The position numbers and the translations under genes are program-made. The notes under the pieces are model-generated. The model was given only the letters and a program-made list of their open reading frames with translations, was not told where the DNA came from and made no database searches. DNA of 64,000 bases, taken from NCBI GenBank assembly GCA_019187105.1, contig JABAQM010000001.1, positions 2,758,734 through 2,822,733 on the forward strand. The letters run 5' to 3'. Shown here piece after piece: positions 15,859 to 26,762 of the stretch (within the stretch, counting starts at the first letter, position 1; each line of letters opens with the position of its first letter). The stretch comes from Fimbriimonadaceae bacterium (GTDB lineage Bacteria > Armatimonadota > Fimbriimonadia > Fimbriimonadales > Fimbriimonadaceae).

Positions 15859-17183
15859 GTCTTCGACTTGCTGTGGCGGCACTTGCCGCACTGTTCCCGG
15901 GCCTGGCCCTTTCGCAAGATCCTCCGCCGCAACAGCTCACCCTCGCCGGTGCGGTCGGCTATGCAATGAAGCACAGTCCGGCAGTTGCGGAAGCGCTAGC
16001 CGAGGCGGATGCGGCAGCGGCAATGTCCAGGGCGGCGCGGGCACAGTTATCGCCTCAAGCCTCGCTAAATGGCTTTGCGGCTTCCGGCGACATGGAGAGC
16101 GTTCTGCGTTCGACCGGCGTCGAGCCGGCCTCGATGGTGATCGCACCTACGGGCGCATTTTTCGACGCGAACCTCATGCTTATGGTCCCGATTTACACTG
16201 GGGGCGTGCTGTCGGGTATGGCAGCAGCAGCGGTCTCTGCGGAACGGGCCGCACTCGCGGAGTTGGCGGACGCACGATCAGAAGTCGCGCTGCAGGTTAA
16301 ACGGGCTTACCTGAGTGCCGTGCTTGGCGGACAACTCGTCTTGGCGGAGCAATCGCGCCTGGCCGCATCGGAGGAGATGGTGCGTGTGGCCCGAGCCCAA
16401 CTGGAAGCGGGCAAGGGCATCGAGGCATCGATCCAGCGTGCCGAAGCCGAAAGAGCGGAAGCTCAGCTGGCCACTCGTTCCGCAGAAAACGAGCGCCAGA
16501 AGCTTGTACTCGACCTCCTCGCAGAAATGGGTGCGCCACTCGACGCCACAGCCGTGCTTACGGACTCCCTGGAGTTTCAGCCGATCGTGGGCACGCTGAG
16601 CAGCTTCCTCACTTCGGCCAAGGCGACGCGTGGTGAATTGCTCGCCGCACGGGAAAGGGTGAGGGCGGCGCAAGGGCGTCTCACCTCTGCTCGAGGCTCC
16701 CAGATGCCGCAAGTCTACGGTTTCGCGATGGGAGACACTTTTGCCCCAAGAGGAGCCATGGGCCGGAGCGCGGGCTATACGTTCGGGATTTCGGTAAGCG
16801 TTCCTCTCTTCGATAGCGGTCTACGGCGCGCGGAAGTTGATGCTGCGAGAGCGGAGGTCAAGAAAATCGAAGCGGAAGCGGCAGGGGTCGAACTCAAGAT
16901 CCTGAAGGAGGTCCGTCAGGCCTGGCTCGACGTGGAAACTGCGGCAGAGAACCATGCCACCGCGCAAGCGTCCCTAGCTGCCGCTCAGTCGGCATTTGAA
17001 GTGATTCGAGTACGTGTCGAGGCCGGGAAGGCCATTCTCGTCGAGCAGCTCGATGCGCTCGCTCGGCTGACGTCCAGTCGAGCCAATCTCGCTCGGGCGC
17101 TTTTTGAACATGAGATCGCCATTGCGAGACTCGACCGTGCGGTCGGCGTTATCGATGGACGATCCCAAGGAGGCAAATCCTAA
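15855..17183 (+). CDS. TolC-family outer membrane efflux channel
   Basis: The 442-residue protein has a signal peptide (LAVAALAALFPGLALSQ), then two repeated coiled-coil/beta units typical of OEP/TolC proteins (LTLAGAVGYAMKHSPAVAEAL at the start; SVSVPLFDSGLRRAEVDAA in the second half). It is the outer-membrane part of the tripartite pump made with the adaptor and RND genes downstream. It overlaps the gene before it by four bases and ends one base before the FixH-like lipoprotein. Confidence 0.88.
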   Translation: MSLRLAVAALAALFPGLALSQDPPPQQLTLAGAVGYAMKHSPAVAEALAEADAAAAMSRAARAQLSPQASLNGFAASGDMESVLRSTGVEPASMVIAPTGAFFDANLMLMVPIYTGGVLSGMAAAAVSAERAALAELADARSEVALQVKRAYLSAVLGGQLVLAEQSRLAASEEMVRVARAQLEAGKGIEASIQRAEAERAEAQLATRSAENERQKLVLDLLAEMGAPLDATAVLTDSLEFQPIVGTLSSFLTSAKATRGELLAARERVRAAQGRLTSARGSQMPQVYGFAMGDTFAPRGAMGRSAGYTFGISVSVPLFDSGLRRAEVDAARAEVKKIEAEAAGVELKILKEVRQAWLDVETAAENHATAQASLAAAQSAFEVIRVRVEAGKAILVEQLDALARLTSSRANLARALFEHEIAIARLDRAVGVIDGRSQGGKS

Positions 17184-17184
17184 G

Positions 17185-17643
17185 ATGAAAATCACCCTCA
17201 TTCCTACACTAATGCTTGTCGGGCTCATCCTGATGGGCTGCGCCAGTTCGACCGAAACCGAAAACAGCAAGGTCGACGCCCAACCCTCTTCCAAACCCAG
17301 TGTCGACGTCGTGAAGGGAGCCGCCCTTGGAACAGAGGCGGCCGGCGACCATTACGCGATAACCCTGACCGCCCAGCCCTCCGAACTGAAGGTCGGCAAA
17401 GCGACTTTTTCGGCCAAGATCCTCCACCACGGAGAACCAACCGAGGGAGCGACCGTTCGGCTCATGCTGTCGATGCCCAAGATGAACATGGGCGGCCCCA
17501 CTCGCGAGTTAACCCATAAGGGTGGCGGAGTATACGTGGGCGAGGTCGAGCTCTCCATGGGAGGAGAGTGGCAGGCGAAGGTCTCGGTGGATCAGGAGGG
17601 CCACACCGGCGAAGCCGTCTACGACTTCGTGGCCATGCAGTAG
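17185..17643 (+). CDS. FixH-like lipoprotein
   Basis: The start at 17185 has AGGAGG ten bases upstream. A lipobox (LILMGC) is followed by a low-complexity linker and a FixH/YtkA-like beta domain (YAITLTAQPSELKVGKATF...MPKMNMGGPTRELTHKGGG...GEWQAKVSV). The Met-rich MPKMNM segment could bind copper. FixH-like domains occur in copper-handling and cbb3 assembly proteins. The same domain is repeated at the N-terminus of the adaptor encoded next, so the two are probably related by duplication. Confidence 0.72.
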   Translation: MKITLIPTLMLVGLILMGCASSTETENSKVDAQPSSKPSVDVVKGAALGTEAAGDHYAITLTAQPSELKVGKATFSAKILHHGEPTEGATVRLMLSMPKMNMGGPTRELTHKGGGVYVGEVELSMGGEWQAKVSVDQEGHTGEAVYDFVAMQ

Positions 17644-17646
17644 CAC

Positions 17647-20001
17647 ATGTCACGCGTCCGCCTCGCTCTTTGCCTTCTCGCCTTGCTTCCGGCGCTCTGC
17701 CACGCAGCCATCCAGGCGAGATCAGGCCCCTACGTCGTCTCCATGACGGCGCAGCCGCGCGTCATCCCCGTCGGCCAGGCGCGACTGGTCTTCCAAGTGA
17801 CCGATTCGGCCGGCAAACCGATCGACGGACTCGACATTCAGGCGATCGCCCGCATGCCGGGCATGTTCATGGGAGAGCGCGAGCAGAAAGCCCAGCCGGT
17901 GGCGGGAGTGGCTGGTGCCTATTCCATGCAGGCTGCCTTCCCCATGGCGGGGGCCTATCAAGTCGCCCTGAACATTGGGGGCGAACCTGGCAGCGCGACG
18001 GTGACCTTGCCCGTGCGCACGGGAGAGGACACGGGCGGTGCAGAACCGGCGGGCTTCTCCTTTATAAGCCTGATTCCCTGGGCGATCGGTCTCGTCCTGG
18101 TCGTCTTTATCATCTCCCGCATGCGCCGAACTGGCCAAAGGGTCATGTGGCAAGGCATTGTCAATCGAGCGACCATCTCCGGCGTCCTGCTTTTGGCCAT
18201 TCTCCTTGTCATCTCCATCTACGCAGTCAACAACTGGCGGCGCCAGGGCGCTATGACGCCCATCGAAGCGCAAGTGATGGAGATGAACACCCCTGCGCCT
18301 CCGGGTGTAACCGCCGTGGAGCTCGCGCCAATTGCTCGAGAACCGATCGCCGAGACCGTCGCATATTCCGGTCAAGCTGTCGGCTTCGTGGAGCAGGACG
18401 TCAATCCCCGCGTAACGGGCGTAATCACGGCGATGTCTGTGTACGTTGGACACCGTGTCAAGAAGGGGCAGGTGCTTGCCCGGTTGGACACCTCCCAGCT
18501 TGATCCGGAACTCGCAGAGCGGGCGGCGATGACTCAGATGGCCACCGAGGGGGTTGGCGTTGCCAGCAGCGAGTACCAGGCGGCTCTCCAGGCCGTTGCT
18601 GAGGCTCGAGCCGATGCGGAGGTGAAGGAAAGTGGCGTAGCCGAAGCCGGTTCAATGCTGGAGGCGGCGCGCCAAGACCAGGCGGTTGCCGAGGCTGAAC
18701 GGTCGGTGGCCGAGAGCGATATTGCATCAGCCAAAGCGGATGTTGATGCGGCCCAAGCAGCCGCTACCTATGCGCGAGAGGAACTCGGACGCATGCAACG
18801 GCTCTACGGCCAGAAGGCGATCAGCCGATCGGAGCTTCAGGAGGCGGAAACGGCCAACGCCGACGCCCAAGCGAAGCTTCAGCAGGCACGCACGCGGGTG
18901 AATCAGGCTCAAGCGAAGGCGACTGCTTCCCAAGCCGCTTTTCGACGGTCCGCTTCCATGATCGCCGCCGCTGACCGGAGGCTCAAGCAGGCTCAAGCCG
19001 AGGTGCGTGCGGCGCGCGCCGCGATCCTGACCCGCCAAAAGGCTGCAGAAGCGGCAAAGAAGGGGGTGGGTCGAGAACAGGCGGCAGTCGCTCAGGCCAG
19101 GGCGCGGTATCAGGGCGCAGCGGCTCAACGTGGCTACGCCGAACTGAAGGCAGAGGTCGATGGCGTGGTGACCGAGCGGCTCGTCAGTCCCGGAACCTTG
19201 GTCAACCCTGGACAGCCCGTGCTCAAAGTTGCCCAAACCTCACCGATCCGTCTCCAGGCGAATGTCGCCGCAACCGACGTGTCTCGGATCGCGATTGGCA
19301 ATGAGGTCGAAATCCGGGGACGCAACGGCGTGGGGTCGGTGCGAGCGAAGGTGAGTTCCATCCAGCCCGCACTGGACCCGCAAGCGAGAACCGGAATCGT
19401 CGAAGTCCTTTGGAACAACGACGATGGCCAGTTTTTGCCGGGCCAGTTCGTCGAGATGGTCATTAAGCTCGGCTCGCCTCGGGAAGAGCTGACCGTCCCC
19501 GTCGAGGCGATTCAGAAGCCGCCTGGCGACGCGCCACCCTTTGTTTGGGTCGCAACTTTGAATGCCGAGGGTGGCCGCTATACGGTCTCCAGGAAGGTCG
19601 TGCAGATAGGCGCCAGTGATGGAAAGCGAACGGCCGTAAGTGGGGACCTTGCTCCCGGGCAGCTCGTGGTGGTAGCCGGCGGGATGTATTTGAAGGAAGG
19701 CGGCGAGGTAGCCGCTTCATCACCTGAGGTGGCCGCCAGTGGTGGTCCTACGGTCGAGGTTCTGAGCGGAAGCTACAACCCCGCCTCGATTACGGTCGAG
19801 AGCGGCAAGCCTACGACGATTACGTTCATCCGCCGCTCTGAAGTTGGTTGCGGCACGGAGATCGTCTTCCCCGAACTTGGGATCGAGAAGCCGCTCCCGC
19901 TCAACGAGCCGGTGAAGGTCACCATCGCCCCGACGAAGCCCGGCGAGCTGCGCTTTACGTGCGGCATGGACATGTTCAACGGAAAGGTGATTGTTCGTTG
20001 A
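17647..20001 (+). CDS. RND/HlyD-type adaptor fused to N-terminal FixH-like and C-terminal cupredoxin-like domains
   Basis: The 784-residue protein has a signal peptide, a FixH-like domain (about 28-130, with ARMPGMFMGER), two membrane helices (about 140-160 and 178-197), a membrane-fusion domain with a long Ala/Glu/Gln coiled coil (about 230-560), and a C-terminal cupredoxin-like domain (about 703-784, with SGSYNPASITV, CGTEIVFPE and RFTCGMDMF). Typical adaptors such as CusB have 350-450 residues and no such domains. Inference: the extra domains capture Cu in the periplasm and hand it to the pump. It sits between the lipoprotein and RND genes, overlapping the latter. Confidence 0.85.
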   Translation: MSRVRLALCLLALLPALCHAAIQARSGPYVVSMTAQPRVIPVGQARLVFQVTDSAGKPIDGLDIQAIARMPGMFMGEREQKAQPVAGVAGAYSMQAAFPMAGAYQVALNIGGEPGSATVTLPVRTGEDTGGAEPAGFSFISLIPWAIGLVLVVFIISRMRRTGQRVMWQGIVNRATISGVLLLAILLVISIYAVNNWRRQGAMTPIEAQVMEMNTPAPPGVTAVELAPIAREPIAETVAYSGQAVGFVEQDVNPRVTGVITAMSVYVGHRVKKGQVLARLDTSQLDPELAERAAMTQMATEGVGVASSEYQAALQAVAEARADAEVKESGVAEAGSMLEAARQDQAVAEAERSVAESDIASAKADVDAAQAAATYAREELGRMQRLYGQKAISRSELQEAETANADAQAKLQQARTRVNQAQAKATASQAAFRRSASMIAAADRRLKQAQAEVRAARAAILTRQKAAEAAKKGVGREQAAVAQARARYQGAAAQRGYAELKAEVDGVVTERLVSPGTLVNPGQPVLKVAQTSPIRLQANVAATDVSRIAIGNEVEIRGRNGVGSVRAKVSSIQPALDPQARTGIVEVLWNNDDGQFLPGQFVEMVIKLGSPREELTVPVEAIQKPPGDAPPFVWVATLNAEGGRYTVSRKVVQIGASDGKRTAVSGDLAPGQLVVVAGGMYLKEGGEVAASSPEVAASGGPTVEVLSGSYNPASITVESGKPTTITFIRRSEVGCGTEIVFPELGIEKPLPLNEPVKVTIAPTKPGELRFTCGMDMFNGKVIVR

Positions 20002-23000
20002 AACCAGGGCCCCTCAGGTTCGAGACATCCCGGCTCAACCCGCTGCATATGATCCACCGGTGGTCGATCGAGCACCCGTACGCGATCATCGCATTTTACG
20101 TCGGAGTCATCGCACTCGCGTGGATGGCCATCTCGCAGGTCATTCCACGGCGATTTGCACCCTACGTGGAGAGCCCGATGATCGGGGTCGTTACGATGAT
20201 GCCTGGTCTTTCCGCCTCCGAGATGGAGCTCTACATCAGCAAGCCGATCGAGGAGCAACTCGTAAATCTCAAGGGCGTTCGGTACATCCGGTCGACCTCG
20301 CAGGACGGCTTCTCGATCGTAACCCTTGAGTTCCCCTATGGTTCCGACATGGAGAGGGCCCTCGTCGACGTCCAGACCCTGATGAACGTCACCCAGTCGA
20401 ATCTGCCATCGACTGGTGCGAACCTGAAGCCGTCCTTTGTCGTCCCAATCGACCCGCTCAATCTGCCCGTGGTTTCCCTCGCGGTAACCGGCGATCCCAC
20501 TCAAGGCTGGGACCCGGTCAAAGTACGGGAGTTCGCCGACAACGAGATGGTGAGACGACTGAAAGGGGTCACGAACGTGTACTCGGTCGTGCCATTCGGC
20601 GGCTATCGTCGCCAAATGCAGGTCGTGGTCGATCGGGAGCGGCTCGCGGCTTATGGTCTCTCCATCCTAGATGTCCGGGATGCGATCGATCGCAGCAACG
20701 TCACGCGGTCCAGCGGCACCCTGACGCGAGGAGGAACGGAGGGAATCGTTCGGGTCGATTCGCGAGCTGCCTCGGCCGAGGACGTTCTTGCGTATCCCAT
20801 TCGAGAGGTGTCCTCAGGCAGCACCCCCCAGCAAACGCAACCGCAATCGGGGGGTGGGATGGGAGCGATGACCGGAGGAGGACAGAGCCAGTCTGCGCCC
20901 CGGTCCCCGCCTGCGCCCACGTCGGCCAGGAGCACTCCGCGCGTCGTTTATGTCCGAGACGTTGCCAAGGTCGAAGACACGCACTGGGAAAAGCGAAGCG
21001 GCTATCGCTACTACGCGAACGAGGGCGGGGCGAACCCATCCACCTCCGAGGCGATCGAGGTTTCCGTCATCCAAAACCCTGGGGCAAGTTCCGCTCAGGT
21101 CGTACCGGCGGTTATGCGTGTCGTCGAGCAGCTGGAAAGCGAAAACCCGGGCCTGAATGTCGAGGTTGCATACGACAACGCCCACTTTGTGGAGATTCTC
21201 TTCGAGAACGTATGGTACGAGCTTGGCCTGGCTATTCTCCTCACCGCGGTCGCCGTTCTCCTCTTCTTGGGCGAGTGGCGCGGAACGGTCATTGCCATGG
21301 TAACGCTGCCAACCTCTCTGGCGCTAGCCGTTCTGATGATGCTCCCGTTCGGCATGACGTTCAACAGCGGCACCCTTATCGGACTGTTGCTGAGCATCGG
21401 CCGGCTCGTGGACGACAGCATCATCGATATCCACGCTGTCGAGCGGCATCTTCGGATGGGCAAGGACCCGAAGACCGCCACGATTGATGGCATCGCCGAG
21501 GTGCGCGTGGCCGTGATCGCCTCTACCCTGATGATCGTCCTCGCACTGCTGCCTCTGCTGTTCTCAGGCGGCATCGTTGGCTTGATGTTCGTCGAACTGG
21601 TCTGGCCCCTCATCTTTGGACTGCTGGCATCGATGCTCGTATCGTTCACGCTCACCGCACTGCTTTGCGCCAAGCTGCTGCGCCATGAGCATCTGCGCGA
21701 ACAAGACAAAAGGAACCCGTTCCTTAAGTGGCTCTACGTGGTCCTCGACCCGTTTCAGAGGTGGCTGGACCGACTGGAGCAAGGCTATGCGCGGGCACTC
21801 GTTTGGACCCTCAAGCATCGCTTCATCAACTTCGCCCGGGTCGTCGCCGTGCTGATCGTCGGCTTTACCTTCTATTACTTCATCGGCTCGGAAATGATGC
21901 CGTTGGCCGATACCGGCCAAGCGGTTGGCTTCCTCGAAATGGAGCCTGGCACGAGTTATCAAGGCACGGAGAAGGCGGTTAAGAAGCTCGAGGCGATCAT
22001 GTCCAAGCATCCGGAGTTGGAGAAGGCCAGTATCGAGATCGGCGCGGAGTCGATGTTCGAGACCTGGTCGCCGTTTTATACGGGCTACCAGATGCCGCAG
22101 GTTAGCGGAGCCGCGATGATGCTCACGTTCAGCGACAAGGATGCTCGACGCCGAACGATCTTCGAAGTCATGGATGCGATCCATCGGGAGGCATACGCCA
22201 CAATTCCTGGGCTTCGGCGGCTCCAAATCAAGGAGATGGGATCGGACGTCATGGCGACCGCTGCCGCGCCCATCCACGTGAATGTCTATGGGCCCGATCT
22301 GCAGGTGCTTGACCGGCTTGGACGCGAAGTCGAGGAGGCCGCATGGAAAATGCCAGAACTTTTCCAGCCATCCCGGACTTGGACCCTCGGGCTTCCGGAC
22401 TATCAAATCAAGGTCGATCCCCAGCGAGCACAGGAACTCGGACTCAGCCCGGAGGCCATTTCACAGCAGGCGTATTACGCTTTGAGGGGAGGTCTGGCTA
22501 ATGAGTTTTACCGCCTGCCAAATCTCAGGCAGAACACGATTCTGATTCGTTACGAAGAGAGCGATCGCCAGACGTTCCAAGACCTCGAGAACCTCTATGT
22601 CACGGCGTCCGACGGCACTCAGGTCCCCCTTAAATCAGTCGCTGAGATTCAGGAGGGTTCTGCTCCGACGGCGATCGAGCACGACGGATTGAAGCGTGTC
22701 CTAGGGGTTACCGGCTACTACAGGATCGGCAGTCTGCCCAGCATGGACGTGGTGATGAATCTGGTTGCCTACGCCTATGGCGGCAATCCCAAGCTTGGCA
22801 TCGAACCCATCAATTTCCCGCCCGGCTATGGGCTGGAAATGCGGGGAGACATGACCCAGATGATGGATAGCTTCCGAAGGCTGATGAACGGCCTGGTGCT
22901 CGCCCTGATGCTGATGTACTTGGTGCTCGTCATCCAGTTCCGCGGATTCCTGCAGCCGCTCCAAATGATTGCGTCGCTGCCGCTCGAACTAGCCGGTGTC

Positions 23001-23486
23001 TTTATCGCCCTCTGGCTGGCTTCGCAAGCCTTTTCGACGGTTTCCATTCTCGGCATCATCGTGCTGACAGGCATGGACATTACGACGGCCGTGCTGATGA
23101 TCGATTTGATCATGAAGTACCGCGACCGCGGCATTCCGCGGGACGAAGCAATCGTGCGCGCATGCCCGGACCGTCTGAGGCCGATCCTCATGACCGTCGG
23201 CATCACCCTCATCGTCATGCTGCCCATCGCGTTTGCGCCAAAGACGGGGCTCGATGCCTATCAGCCTCTCGCCATGGCCGTCGTCGGCGGGCTCATCATG
23301 GGCACCATCCTAAGCCTCTTCGACATTCCCATCATGCATACCTACGTTGACGACTTCATCCGGTGGCTGAATAAGACTTTCTTGGGTCGGGAGTGGTCCT
23401 GGCCGATCACCGATACCGGACCCCATGCCGAAGAGCCCCACGGCCAGCCACAGGCTTTGCCGCCCGACGGTGGAGGCGTCCGATGA
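19998..23486 (+). CDS. RND-family efflux pump, probably heavy-metal (CusA-like)
   Basis: A roughly 1160-residue inner-membrane RND transporter with the expected two halves (first TM segment [19 protein letters not shown]; later [17 protein letters not shown] and [18 protein letters not shown]). I chose the TTG at 19998, which overlaps the adaptor stop (TTGA) and has an AAAGGTG upstream; the ATG at 20049 is the alternative. A Gly/Met/Gln/Pro/Ser-rich insertion (around [14 protein letters not shown]) lies in the first periplasmic loop. Substrate is inferred from the adaptor's copper-type domains and the downstream P1B ATPase. Confidence 0.88.
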   Translation: MKPGPLRFETSRLNPLHMIHRWSIEHPYAIIAFYVGVIALAWMAISQVIPRRFAPYVESPMIGVVTMMPGLSASEMELYISKPIEEQLVNLKGVRYIRSTSQDGFSIVTLEFPYGSDMERALVDVQTLMNVTQSNLPSTGANLKPSFVVPIDPLNLPVVSLAVTGDPTQGWDPVKVREFADNEMVRRLKGVTNVYSVVPFGGYRRQMQVVVDRERLAAYGLSILDVRDAIDRSNVTRSSGTLTRGGTEGIVRVDSRAASAEDVLAYPIREVSSGSTPQQTQPQSGGGMGAMTGGGQSQSAPRSPPAPTSARSTPRVVYVRDVAKVEDTHWEKRSGYRYYANEGGANPSTSEAIEVSVIQNPGASSAQVVPAVMRVVEQLESENPGLNVEVAYDNAHFVEILFENVWYELGLAILLTAVAVLLFLGEWRGTVIAMVTLPTSLALAVLMMLPFGMTFNSGTLIGLLLSIGRLVDDSIIDIHAVERHLRMGKDPKTATIDGIAEVRVAVIASTLMIVLALLPLLFSGGIVGLMFVELVWPLIFGLLASMLVSFTLTALLCAKLLRHEHLREQDKRNPFLKWLYVVLDPFQRWLDRLEQGYARALVWTLKHRFINFARVVAVLIVGFTFYYFIGSEMMPLADTGQAVGFLEMEPGTSYQGTEKAVKKLEAIMSKHPELEKASIEIGAESMFETWSPFYTGYQMPQVSGAAMMLTFSDKDARRRTIFEVMDAIHREAYATIPGLRRLQIKEMGSDVMATAAAPIHVNVYGPDLQVLDRLGREVEEAAWKMPELFQPSRTWTLGLPDYQIKVDPQRAQELGLSPEAISQQAYYALRGGLANEFYRLPNLRQNTILIRYEESDRQTFQDLENLYVTASDGTQVPLKSVAEIQEGSAPTAIEHDGLKRVLGVTGYYRIGSLPSMDVVMNLVAYAYGGNPKLGIEPINFPPGYGLEMRGDMTQMMDSFRRLMNGLVLALMLMYLVLVIQFRGFLQPLQMIASLPLELAGVFIALWLASQAFSTVSILGIIVLTGMDITTAVLMIDLIMKYRDRGIPRDEAIVRACPDRLRPILMTVGITLIVMLPIAFAPKTGLDAYQPLAMAVVGGLIMGTILSLFDIPIMHTYVDDFIRWLNKTFLGREWSWPITDTGPHAEEPHGQPQALPPDGGGVR

Positions 23487-25789
23487 CCAACCACATGGAT
23501 CCCGTCTGCGGAATGCACGTCGAGCCAGAGACGGCAGCAGGTTCGCACGAGTATCAGGGCGAGACGTACTACTTCTGCAGCGCCGGCTGTCTCGCCAAGT
23601 TTAAGGCCGACCCTCAACGTTACGCATCCGGTCAGGCCCGCTCCCCAATGTCCGTCGCCCCGCCAAGCGATGCCGAGGGAGTCGAATACACGTGTCCGAT
23701 GCATCCCGAGATCCGGCAGATCGGTCCGGGTTCGTGCCCGATCTGCGGTATGGCCCTGGAGCCGGTGCACGTCAGCGCCGACGAACAGGAAAACCCCGAG
23801 CTCAAGGACATGAGCTTCCGGTTCTGGGTTAGCGCCGTGCTCACCGTTCCCTTGTTGGTGCTGGCGATGGCTCCTCACCTCACCGGCTGGAATCCTGCTG
23901 CAGCGCTTGGACCATCCGCGGCGTGGATCGAACTCGCGTTGGCGACCCCGGTCGTGCTTTGGGGTGGGGCGCCTTTCTTCCAGCGTGGGTGGCGCAGCGT
24001 CGTTACCCGGCGCCTCAACATGTTTACGCTCATTGCCATCGGCACCGGCGTCGCCTGGATCTACAGTGTGGTTGCGGTTCTTGCTCCCCAGATTTTTCCG
24101 CAGTCCTTCAAGGACCACAACGGCCATGTGGGACTCTATTTCGAGGCAGCATCCGTGATCATCACCTTGGTTCTGCTCGGACAGGTCCTTGAGCTTAGAG
24201 CAAGAAGCGCAACGAGCAGCGCCATTCGGTCGCTGCTTGATCTTGCCCCGAAGACCGCGCGGCGCGTCCGGGATGGCATGGAAGAGGACATTCCCCTTCA
24301 GCACGTGGAGGCCGGCTTCGTGCTCCGGGTCCGACCAGGGGAGAAGGTCCCCGTCGACGGCGTCGTCACCGAAGGACATAGCTCCGTGGATGAATCGATG
24401 GTCACGGGCGAGTCGATGCCTGTCGAAAAGGCAGTGGGTGACAAGGTCACGGGTGCAACCGTCAACCAGACCGGCACCTTCCTCATGCTGGCCGAGCGGG
24501 TTGGTAGCGAGACCCTTCTCGCCCAAGTCGTCAAGATGGTCACCGAGGCTCAACGGTCTCGGGCGCCCATCCAGAAGCTCGCCGACACCGTATCCTCTTA
24601 CTTCGTGCCGGCGGTGCTTGCCGTCTCGCTCGGCTCCTTCGTGGTGTGGGCCATGTTTGGACCGTCTCCCGCGATGGCCTTCGCCGTGATCAACGCGGTC
24701 GCCGTCCTGATCATCGCCTGTCCGTGCGCACTCGGGCTGGCGACACCGATGTCAATCATGGTCGGCACCGGACGGGGCGCCCGCGCGGGCGTGCTGATCA
24801 AGAACGCCGAAATGCTCGAGACCTTCGAGCGAGTGGACACTCTCGTTGTCGACAAAACGGGGACCCTCACGGAAGGGAAGCCGAAGCTTGTAACCATCAA
24901 GGCATTTGGTGGCACCGCCGAAACAGAGGTGCTATCGATTGCCGGCGGACTCGAGTTGGGAAGCAGCCATCCGCTTGCCACTGCCATCCTGGAAGGGCTC
25001 CAGCAAAGAGAGGTCCCTCCGGCGAACATTCTGGACTTCGAATCGATCACCGGCAAGGGCGTCACCGGCATGCTTGCCCAAGATAAGGTCGCGCTTGGCA
25101 ACCGAGCGCTGATGGAATTGGTGGGTGCACCTACCGATGAGGTCCAGGCCGCTGCGGAGGAGATTCGCGAAGAGGGTCAAACTGCGATGTTCGTGGCGAA
25201 AAACGGCAGGCTGATCGGATTGCTCGGTGTTTCCGATCCCATCAAGCAAACCGCGCCGGCGGCAATACGCGCCCTCCAACGAGAGGGCATTCGCATCGTG
25301 ATGATCACCGGAGACAACCAGACGACGGCCAAGAGGGTTGCTCGCGAGCTGGGTATCGAGGAAGTCCGCGCGGACGTCCTTCCCGAAGGCAAGATCGAAG
25401 CGGTGAAATCGCTGCAAGGCACGGGCAGAATCGTCGCGATGGCGGGGGATGGGATTAACGATGCTCCAGCCTTGGCACAAGCCGACATCGGTGTTGCGAT
25501 GGGTACCGGTACTGATGTGGCTATCGAAAGCGCTGGGATCACCCTGATCAAAGGCGATCTAAGCGGACTGGTGCGCGCCAGACGGTTAAGCCGCGCGACC
25601 ATGCGTAACATTCGCCAGAATCTGTTTTTCGCGTTCCTGTATAACGCGGCGGGCGTGCCGATCGCCGCTGGGGTGCTCTATCCCTTTACAGGCTTGCTCC
25701 TTTCACCCATGATCGCGGCCCTCGCCATGAGCCTGAGCTCCGTTTCGGTTATCGGCAACTCGCTGAGGCTGAGGACCCTGGAACTATAG
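23483..25789 (+). CDS. copA: P1B-type heavy-metal ATPase (Cu-exporting type) with YHS and CPMHP-type metal-binding domains
   Basis: 768 residues. The N-terminus has a YHS domain ([14 protein letters not shown]...YYFCSAGC) and a heavy-metal-binding domain ([20 protein letters not shown]) in place of HMA domains. The ATPase core has the transmembrane CPC ([11 protein letters not shown]), phosphorylation loop [14 protein letters not shown] ([10 protein letters not shown]), GDN and hinge [13 protein letters not shown] with these N-terminal domains fits copper or silver export from the cytoplasm. The ATG overlaps the RND stop (ATGA). Together with the pump it would move metal out in two steps. Confidence 0.93.
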   Translation: MTNHMDPVCGMHVEPETAAGSHEYQGETYYFCSAGCLAKFKADPQRYASGQARSPMSVAPPSDAEGVEYTCPMHPEIRQIGPGSCPICGMALEPVHVSADEQENPELKDMSFRFWVSAVLTVPLLVLAMAPHLTGWNPAAALGPSAAWIELALATPVVLWGGAPFFQRGWRSVVTRRLNMFTLIAIGTGVAWIYSVVAVLAPQIFPQSFKDHNGHVGLYFEAASVIITLVLLGQVLELRARSATSSAIRSLLDLAPKTARRVRDGMEEDIPLQHVEAGFVLRVRPGEKVPVDGVVTEGHSSVDESMVTGESMPVEKAVGDKVTGATVNQTGTFLMLAERVGSETLLAQVVKMVTEAQRSRAPIQKLADTVSSYFVPAVLAVSLGSFVVWAMFGPSPAMAFAVINAVAVLIIACPCALGLATPMSIMVGTGRGARAGVLIKNAEMLETFERVDTLVVDKTGTLTEGKPKLVTIKAFGGTAETEVLSIAGGLELGSSHPLATAILEGLQQREVPPANILDFESITGKGVTGMLAQDKVALGNRALMELVGAPTDEVQAAAEEIREEGQTAMFVAKNGRLIGLLGVSDPIKQTAPAAIRALQREGIRIVMITGDNQTTAKRVARELGIEEVRADVLPEGKIEAVKSLQGTGRIVAMAGDGINDAPALAQADIGVAMGTGTDVAIESAGITLIKGDLSGLVRARRLSRATMRNIRQNLFFAFLYNAAGVPIAAGVLYPFTGLLLSPMIAALAMSLSSVSVIGNSLRLRTLEL

Positions 25790-25792
25790 CTC

Positions 25793-25798
25793 TATACT
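25793..25798 (+). promoter_or_regulatory. -10-like box TATACT before the cytochrome-like gene
   Basis: TATACT ends five bases before the ATG at 25804, the same spacing as TATGAT before narK. This implies a leaderless transcript for the haem-protein gene. Confidence 0.45.
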
Positions 25799-25803
25799 GA
25801 AGC

Positions 25804-26559
25804 ATGGTCGGAAGGATCCTCATCTTCGGTGGAGCGCTCTGTGGCCTAAGCTCCGCGATGCTTACTGGCGGGCGCCAAGCTCACCAAGACAAGAACCAGG
25901 TTACTGAAGCTGGCGAAATGTTCAAGCGACAGTGTGCAAGCTGCCATGTGCCGCCCGACCTTCGGTTCAAGGCCGACCAGGCGTGGCTACGGCAAATCAA
26001 GCAAACCGCTTGAAGCGACACGCCGGCTGGGGCCCGTGAGGCCCTCATCAAGTACTTCGAAGGCTCCCAGGCGGGTTTGCCAAAGCTCGCCCCTGCAACG
26101 GCTACCGCAAAGGATGCCGGTGTTGTGATTCCATCATTCGAATCGGGCGCGATCCTCCTTGAGGATGGCCAAGGCATCATCACTCGGCTTTCATGGGATG
26201 ACCCGCGACAAAAAGGACGGAGGCGCTTCGTCCCACCTGGCAAATACCGGGTTCGAGGCTATCGGCTCTATCGCGCGGACAACAGCGGGCGGGAATGGAT
26301 CATCTCCGCAACGGGTCCCCACATCAAGAAGCTGGTTGTCGCAGTTGGCGCCGAAACAAAGGTGACCCTCGACGAGACCATAGTCCTTGCTAGCGGCTTG
26401 AAGGCGACAGCCGGAAAGGTGGACGTCATGATGAGCTTTAGTGGCGAGGGCCATAGCGGACTGACCGTTTACGCCGACGGTGCGCGCATACGGGTTAACT
26501 ACGCCATTGTTTCGTCTGCGGGCGAGGAACTGGCTAAGGGCCCGATGAACTACGGGTGA
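25804..26559 (+). pseudogene. c-type cytochrome-like secreted protein interrupted by an in-frame TGA
   Basis: A signal-like N-terminus is followed by a haem motif CASCH (near residue 44) and DQAWLRQIKQTA. Codon 70 is TGA (26011-26013). The same frame then stays open for 181 more codons (SDTPAGAREALIKYFEGSQ..., then a beta-rich domain to 26559) with good protein character. Either the gene carries a nonsense mutation or error, or the TGA is read through. The product would be periplasmic. Its place directly after copA suggests a link to metal or redox homeostasis. A small hairpin lies downstream of the TGA (see findings). Translation could alternatively restart at a TTG at 26077. Confidence 0.62.
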
Positions 26560-26714
26560 GGTGGGGGCGGTTGGGCCTCGTGTAGGCTCGATTCGACCTT
26601 AGAGAACGCCCGGCTCGACCTCCAATTCGAAGAGCCTCCATTTCGGGTCAAACGCATCGCGATGAACCGCTAATCGGTGTCACACCTCCCCAGGTTCTTG
26701 GCGGCTGTGTCCTT

Positions 26715-26757
26715 ATGACCTCCGTCATAGAGGTGTCAAGGTTCGATCTTCTATGAT
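26715..26757 (+). promoter_or_regulatory. Crp/Fnr-type palindrome and class II, leaderless narK promoter
   Basis: ATGAC-CTCC-GTCAT occupies 26715-26728. A -10-like TATGAT lies at 26752-26757 and the narK ATG at 26763. If transcription starts at the ATG, the palindrome centre is at -41.5, the standard position for activation by Crp/Fnr proteins at class II promoters. The same palindrome occurs at two other nitrogen-metabolism promoters in the window. Confidence 0.75.
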
Positions 26758-26762
26758 GGGGC

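Noticed and set aside
23342-24553. Minus-strand open frame of 403 codons
   Set aside because: Antisense to the RND pump end and the P-type ATPase; no protein motifs.
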